Below, in pieces: positions 52,601 to 58,600 of a DNA stretch of 64,000 nt. The notes below the pieces were generated by a model, which was not told the origin of the DNA, made no database searches, and was given only the letters and a program-made list of their open reading frames with translations. The DNA lies in NCBI GenBank assembly GCA_020638995.1, contig JACKHM010000001.1, positions 124,001-188,000 of the forward strand, read 5' to 3'. The stretch is from Planctomycetaceae bacterium (GTDB lineage: Bacteria > Planctomycetota > Planctomycetia > Pirellulales > Pirellulaceae). How positions within the stretch are numbered: the stretch's first letter is position 1; each line of letters begins with the position of its first letter. Made by a program: the position numbers and the translations under genes.

Positions 52601-55600
52601 CACGTCGATCACGTTATGCGTGTTCATAAACTTGCGAATGCCCGACGTGTCGAAGCCAAACGCCAGATCGATCGTTCCCTTAATGCTGCCGCCAAGCTCA
52701 ATGTTGATCGCGGGCAATGGCGGCAAGGGGAACTGCTTACTGATGGTTGCCTCCAGACCGAATTTAGGCAGCTCCAAATACAGCAGATCGATATCTTGGC
52801 CCATCAAATATTGAAATGCGGAGCTAGGATTGCTGAGCAGCGGGAAGCTGACATTGAAGGTACCTTCCTTGAACGACCCGGCCGACTTGGTGAACTTGGC
52901 AGCTTGGAAGTTCTTATCCGCTGCTTCTTTCGAGGCCTGCTTCACTTTGTCGCCCAGCCCCTTGGCCACGTCCTTGACTTCCGTCACGCTGATCGCAGGT
53001 ATGCGCGGGGCGGCACTGCCGCTTAATGGATTCGCTTCGCGCAAACTCGCCGTGTTAATCTCGAAACTACCAATCGACAACCAGCTGTCCGCGCCAAGGT
53101 CCGTGGGAATGGAATCGACCAGCGACTTGAGTTGCTGTACGGCATCGACGAACTGAACGGCTTGCGCTACTTTTCCGCCGAACAGACGAGCCATGTCCAA
53201 CATGGATGTTGGCGAGCCGGCGAGATCGCTGATCACCGGAATGGGATCGTTCAGCACTTTGAGGACGGGATCCAGAGGCTTCAGGATCTCTTGGACTTTT
53301 TTGAGCGATGCGCCCGCGAAATTGTTGAAGAACTCGCCCAGATTGATTTCAACATTGTTGATCGCAACCGCGTCCGGCAGACTCGGGAACTTTGACTTAC
53401 TACTGCTCGACGTGCTCTGACCAGCGACTGGGTCTTTCGGGTACTTGAAACGCCAATCGAGATTCAGATCAGCACGAATCCCGGGCATCGCAACGTCACC
53501 AAGATTCGATTGCAATCGGAAATTCAAGCTGGCGACGCCATCGACGCTGAAGTCGATCGCCTTGCCTTTTAACTTCGAGAATTCGGGAATCGTCAGCTTC
53601 GTGTCGGCAATTTTCTGTCCGTTCGCGTCCAACTTGAAGCTGCCGCCTTCTTTGACAAAGTCGTCTTCGGCATCCTTCAGGTCGACTTCAAACTTGGCTG
53701 TGAAATTGCTCGGCTTCAGTTTCGTGACGTCCCCAAGAGCCGGCTGCGACTTCGGTGCGGCAACGATTTCTAGGATTGCTGTTGCATAGGAAGCGTTGCT
53801 CACCGCAAGCTTTCCCGGGACAACGATGGCTTCAAAGACTTCTGAAAACGTCTGCGACTTTGCGTCGCGAGACAATGCGACAAGTTCGCTGGCTTTTTTC
53901 CCCGCGGTCACGCGGAAGGTAACCCGTCGAGTGACCGGATCGTAAGTGATTTTCTCGTCGGCCGCCGTAGCAACTTGTTGGAAACTAAACCGCACATCCG
54001 CCAGATCTGCATCGGGCGACTTCGGCACGATGACTACGGGTCGCGCTGTCTGCTTGGTGGCCGAGTCCTTCTGCGTGCTTGTCAACGTGGCACCGGTTGG
54101 CGTCAGAATCGTCGTGCCATCGCCAATCACGCTCAACGCGAAATGTTCGTTGAACGACGCCGATTGCTCCTGATTGGTGCTGGATACGGCTTTCTTCAAT
54201 GCATCGGCGGTCGTGGCGATGGTGCCGTCTGCCTTCTGCTGCACAAACAACGTGATCGCGCGATTGTCAGCATCAAACTCAGCGCGGACACTATCCGCCG
54301 TCTCAACGGTCTGGAATCCGATGGTGACCCCTTCCACACTGCGATCGACTTTTTTCGAAGTGACCAGCAGCGGATAGCCGGTTGATCCATCCGCACTCAA
54401 GACGCCGACTCGCGCGCCCGGCAAATCCTTGGCGCTCATCCCCAGAAAGCCCAGTGTGCCGTCCGCGTTAAAGCCGGGCGTTGAAACATCCAACCCAATC
54501 GTAAACTCTTTCGTCAGTCGGTTGCCTTGTGCGTCGTTGACGATGATCGGCAATCCCTGATCATCCGTCATGCCGGTTTCGATAAAGAAGCCGTTTTTGA
54601 GATCGATTCCCACGATCAACACAAAATCGATATTGATATTGCCGTCGATGGGCGCGTCGACTTTCAAATCCAATCCCGGGACGCCGATGTCAAAGTTCGG
54701 ATTGGTGCTGAATGCGATGTCCTTTCCTAAATGCATCTCGAACCGGACACCGTTCGGCACGCCGCTGTCACTCTTGAGCACGCGGATGCCGACGTCGTCC
54801 TTCGTGAGCTTTCCATCCGTTGTCCAAAGCGGCTTTGTCTGATCGTCACTGTGCGCGTCCTTCAGCAGATTCACGCCTTGCGGCCCCAGACCCGCAAAGA
54901 TGACTTCTTGAACTTTGTCGGTCAGATACTCTTCCGCGCCGTTCACAGCGCGCAAGCCCGAGGTGACTTTCTCCTTCATATCGACCAGGAATTGAGCTTC
55001 GTCTTTGAGCTTGTCACCGATTAACGGCAGGTCGATGCCAAACACTTCGCCGTTCATGGCGTTAATCAACAGATCGAACGCTCCCTCCCAACCACCGACC
55101 ATCGCCGACAGATTCTTGAGACCATTCTTGCCGCTTAAACTAGATATCCCGCCGGTAATTAGTTTTGTAAACGGCGTGGAGCCGTCATCGTTGACGATCA
55201 CTTTGCCGTCGGGTGTGACGATGTCGATCGACGGTTTGAAGCCGCTGGTGAGGATGTTGCTGAGCGAGAAGCTGAATTGCAGGTGTGGCTCGTTGGTGCT
55301 GAGTGCTCCAGTGATTTGACCATTGGCTAACCGTTCCTTGCCAGTCACCAGCGTTGGCAAACCTCGCAACTTGATCGGCAAATCGGCCAGCACTTCGCCG
55401 TCGAGCGCTTGTTGCAAAGTTCCTTTGAGGTTCGACGTATCGATCCCAAAGTCTTTCAGTCCGAACGATGCTCCTGCCAGCACTTCGAATTCGCCAGTTC
55501 GCACGACTTCCGGAGGAGTTTCATTTTCAAGCACATCGTCATCGAGCGTTACGACGGTAACGGTCTTGTCTTTTGCCTTCTTCAACGCCGCCGGCAGCTT

Positions 55601-58600
55601 GGGGTCGGTCGTATCAAAGCTCAGGGTGATTGTTGACATTCGTTTGCGGTCCCGAATATCGTCGTCAACACCTTTGACGAAAACTGTATAACGCTGACTT
55701 GTGGCGGTGAATGTCATGGTGCCCGCGCCGCGGAAGTCGGCGTCGGTGGGCAATTCGCCCGCGGGCTTGATGGCGAGCAAAGCTTCGTTGGGGTCCGTGA
55801 GTTCCAGACGAATCTTGGCTTGCTCATTACCCACCAGTGGCACGCCCAACGACACGGAAAACTTGTCGTAGCACTCACAGTCTTCCGCGAACGCACGGCG
55901 GCCGTCTGATTCGATCACGGTCACCGGTCCTTGGCTTCCAGCAAACTCGTTCAAGTAACGGCGACCGTCCGGGTTTGCTTCCGTCGATTCCTGCAAGCCA
56001 ATCGTAAATGAGGCACCTCCAGGTGCCGTGGCCGCCTGCCCGGAAGGGAATATGTGGGCCGAGCCGTCACTGATCTCGATGCCCACAGGGCCTAAAGCAG
56101 TCACCAGATTGATATCGGTGGCATCGGCATCGGCCGAAAGCACGACACCGGTGCCCACTTCTTGCTTCAACAACCAAGGAACGGCTCCCAGCGTCTCAGC
56201 CGTAAAGCCCATCGGTGCAGCATGCAACGTAACTTGCCGCGCAGCAGCATTTACCTCGATGATGCGGAACAGGTCAGTCTCACTGCCGTCTCCGACGCCG
56301 CCACTGGCGCCGGTCAGGCTTAGCCAGCCACCATCGCCAAAGATCGACATATCGAACGGAACTTCGCCGTCCAGCGAGATCGTGGTCTCGGGGAATGTGA
56401 TGACGTTGTCTGTGACCTCACCGACTCCCAGAGATGTCGTGGCCACCAGGCCACGGCGTTTCAGTGTCCAGACCGTCGACGTGTCAACGAGTGCGTCGGG
56501 GGCAACGGTCAGTGTTAGCTTGCGATTCGTAATATCGACCGCCGAAATCTTGAACAACTCAGGTTTGCCATCCGTATCTGGGCGTCCTACCTTCGATCCG
56601 TCCAGCTTGATCCAATCGCCAGCCACAAACAGCGTCATATCGCTCAGTGCAGGTAGCGTGATTTGCTTGTTTGCGGCATCGACGGCTTCCAACGTGTGAG
56701 CTGCGGTGCCGCTCGGTGCTGGAAGTGGGTTGTTCGTGTAGAGAAACGGCTTGGGACGGAACGGATTCGTCAGATCAAAACCAAGCGACAGCGTGATCTC
56801 GGCACCTGCCTTGACGGTCAAGTTCCCGGTTGAATTGAAGTCCACAATGCCGCCCAGCGATTTTATCGCTTCGATGCTGGACAGATCGATGTTCAGCGGC
56901 AACTCTTTCTCGAACGCCGGTGTGGCGTAAGCGATGTCAAGCCGTAGGGCCGGCTTCTTGCCGACTAAACCGGGAATCTCGCCCGGATCGTACGAAAACC
57001 GCACCGCCTTGGCACCGATTCCCAACCTGATTCGTTCCGCTAACTCATTCAGCTTCCCGAACGGGTTTGCCTCGAATTCGATGAGGAAATTGTTGAACTT
57101 TAGTGCCAGGTCCAACGAATCGCGGAGATTGATGTCAAGCAGTGGAATGCTCTGATTAAATAGCGGCAGATCGAGATCACCCACATCCAACGACTTCAAA
57201 TACTCCAACCCCATCTTCAAACCCGATAGGATCACATCAAAGTCGATGCTTTTGATGCTTTGCAGCTTGTTTTTGAGATCCAAGTTCAAGTTCGGGAACT
57301 CGATTTTGACGTCTTTCAAATCGGTCAACTTCGGAATCGAGAGACTGATTTTGGGTAGCGTCAGTGTGGGAAGCTCGAGACCTGGAATCGGATTCGGCAA
57401 CGTAATCGGAAGATCGAACGTCGCCGAACCGTCGATCAGCGGTCGGATGAGGTAACGCTCCGAACTCTCTGTGAACCCTAACGATTCAAATGCGGGGATT
57501 TCCACGCGGTGAGCACGTCCGTTATTCAAATAGAATGACAGGCGATTGCCGCGGTTGCTGACCGACACGACCGACCCCGTCAACTTCTCCTGAATTCCCG
57601 TAACCAGTTGATCGATGTCTTGATAAGCGACCGTTCCATCGAACGCGATGTTGACGGGCGTGGTGAGGTCGTCACGTGATACGGTCATGTCGAGCGAAGC
57701 ATCGGCAGCCAACGGGAACAGCGGCGTCAATACGATGCTTGAGTAATGTACTTCGTTGCGAGTCAACCCCAACGCCAATGATTGATCGATCGTGAGACGG
57801 TTGCCTGCTTGAGGCTTGAGTTCGATTACCACTTCGTCGGCACTATCACCAGGCTTCGCCAGCGCCACGCCTGAGAAGGTAGTATCCGCATTCAGCTTTG
57901 CGATTAACTCGCTCGCGTCCCCTGCTGAACCGATCGGAATCTGCAGATCGTTATCCTGGCCGCGGACTGTAATCGTCACAGTTCCATTCGGCGTCAACGG
58001 ATTATGCACGCCGTTCGCATTTGTAAACGACACATCGCGCTGTGCAGTCAGCTTCGTCCCGAGTTCTACAATGGCCTTCGAAGCTTCCATCAGCGTGATG
58101 TGCCCATCGAAGACGGGACCGGGATCGTGGATTGCCAACCCTGCCCCCAACTTCGCCTCACCGTGCGCATTTGCGATGCTCAGTTCCAGGCTTCCCAGAC
58201 TGGCGGTGGCTTGCCCGATCGTCGCGTTCAGATTTGCACCGGCGTCAATTTGCAAGTTTTGAATGAAGACGTTGTCCATCAATGACTTGCCATGTAACGG
58301 ACGACCAATAATCGCCAGCGGCTCTCCATCCGCCATCGACATGCCGGTACCTGCGATGCCGAGCGCGACGGCGCCCTTCGACGTTCCAAGCGACTCGACT
58401 TTCAGCTTTCCGGCGCCGGCGTTGCTGTCCGTTTGAGTCTTGTCGATCAGTTTGAAGCCTGTAAGATCTTCGTTGGCCGTCAGTTCATACTTCGCGGCGA
58501 ACAACTGACCGGCATCGCTGATCCGCGTAATGATCTGTCCCAGGGTTGTGGGTGGTTCGTCGATCGCCCAATCAAAGCTCCCCGCGCCGGCTGTTGGTGT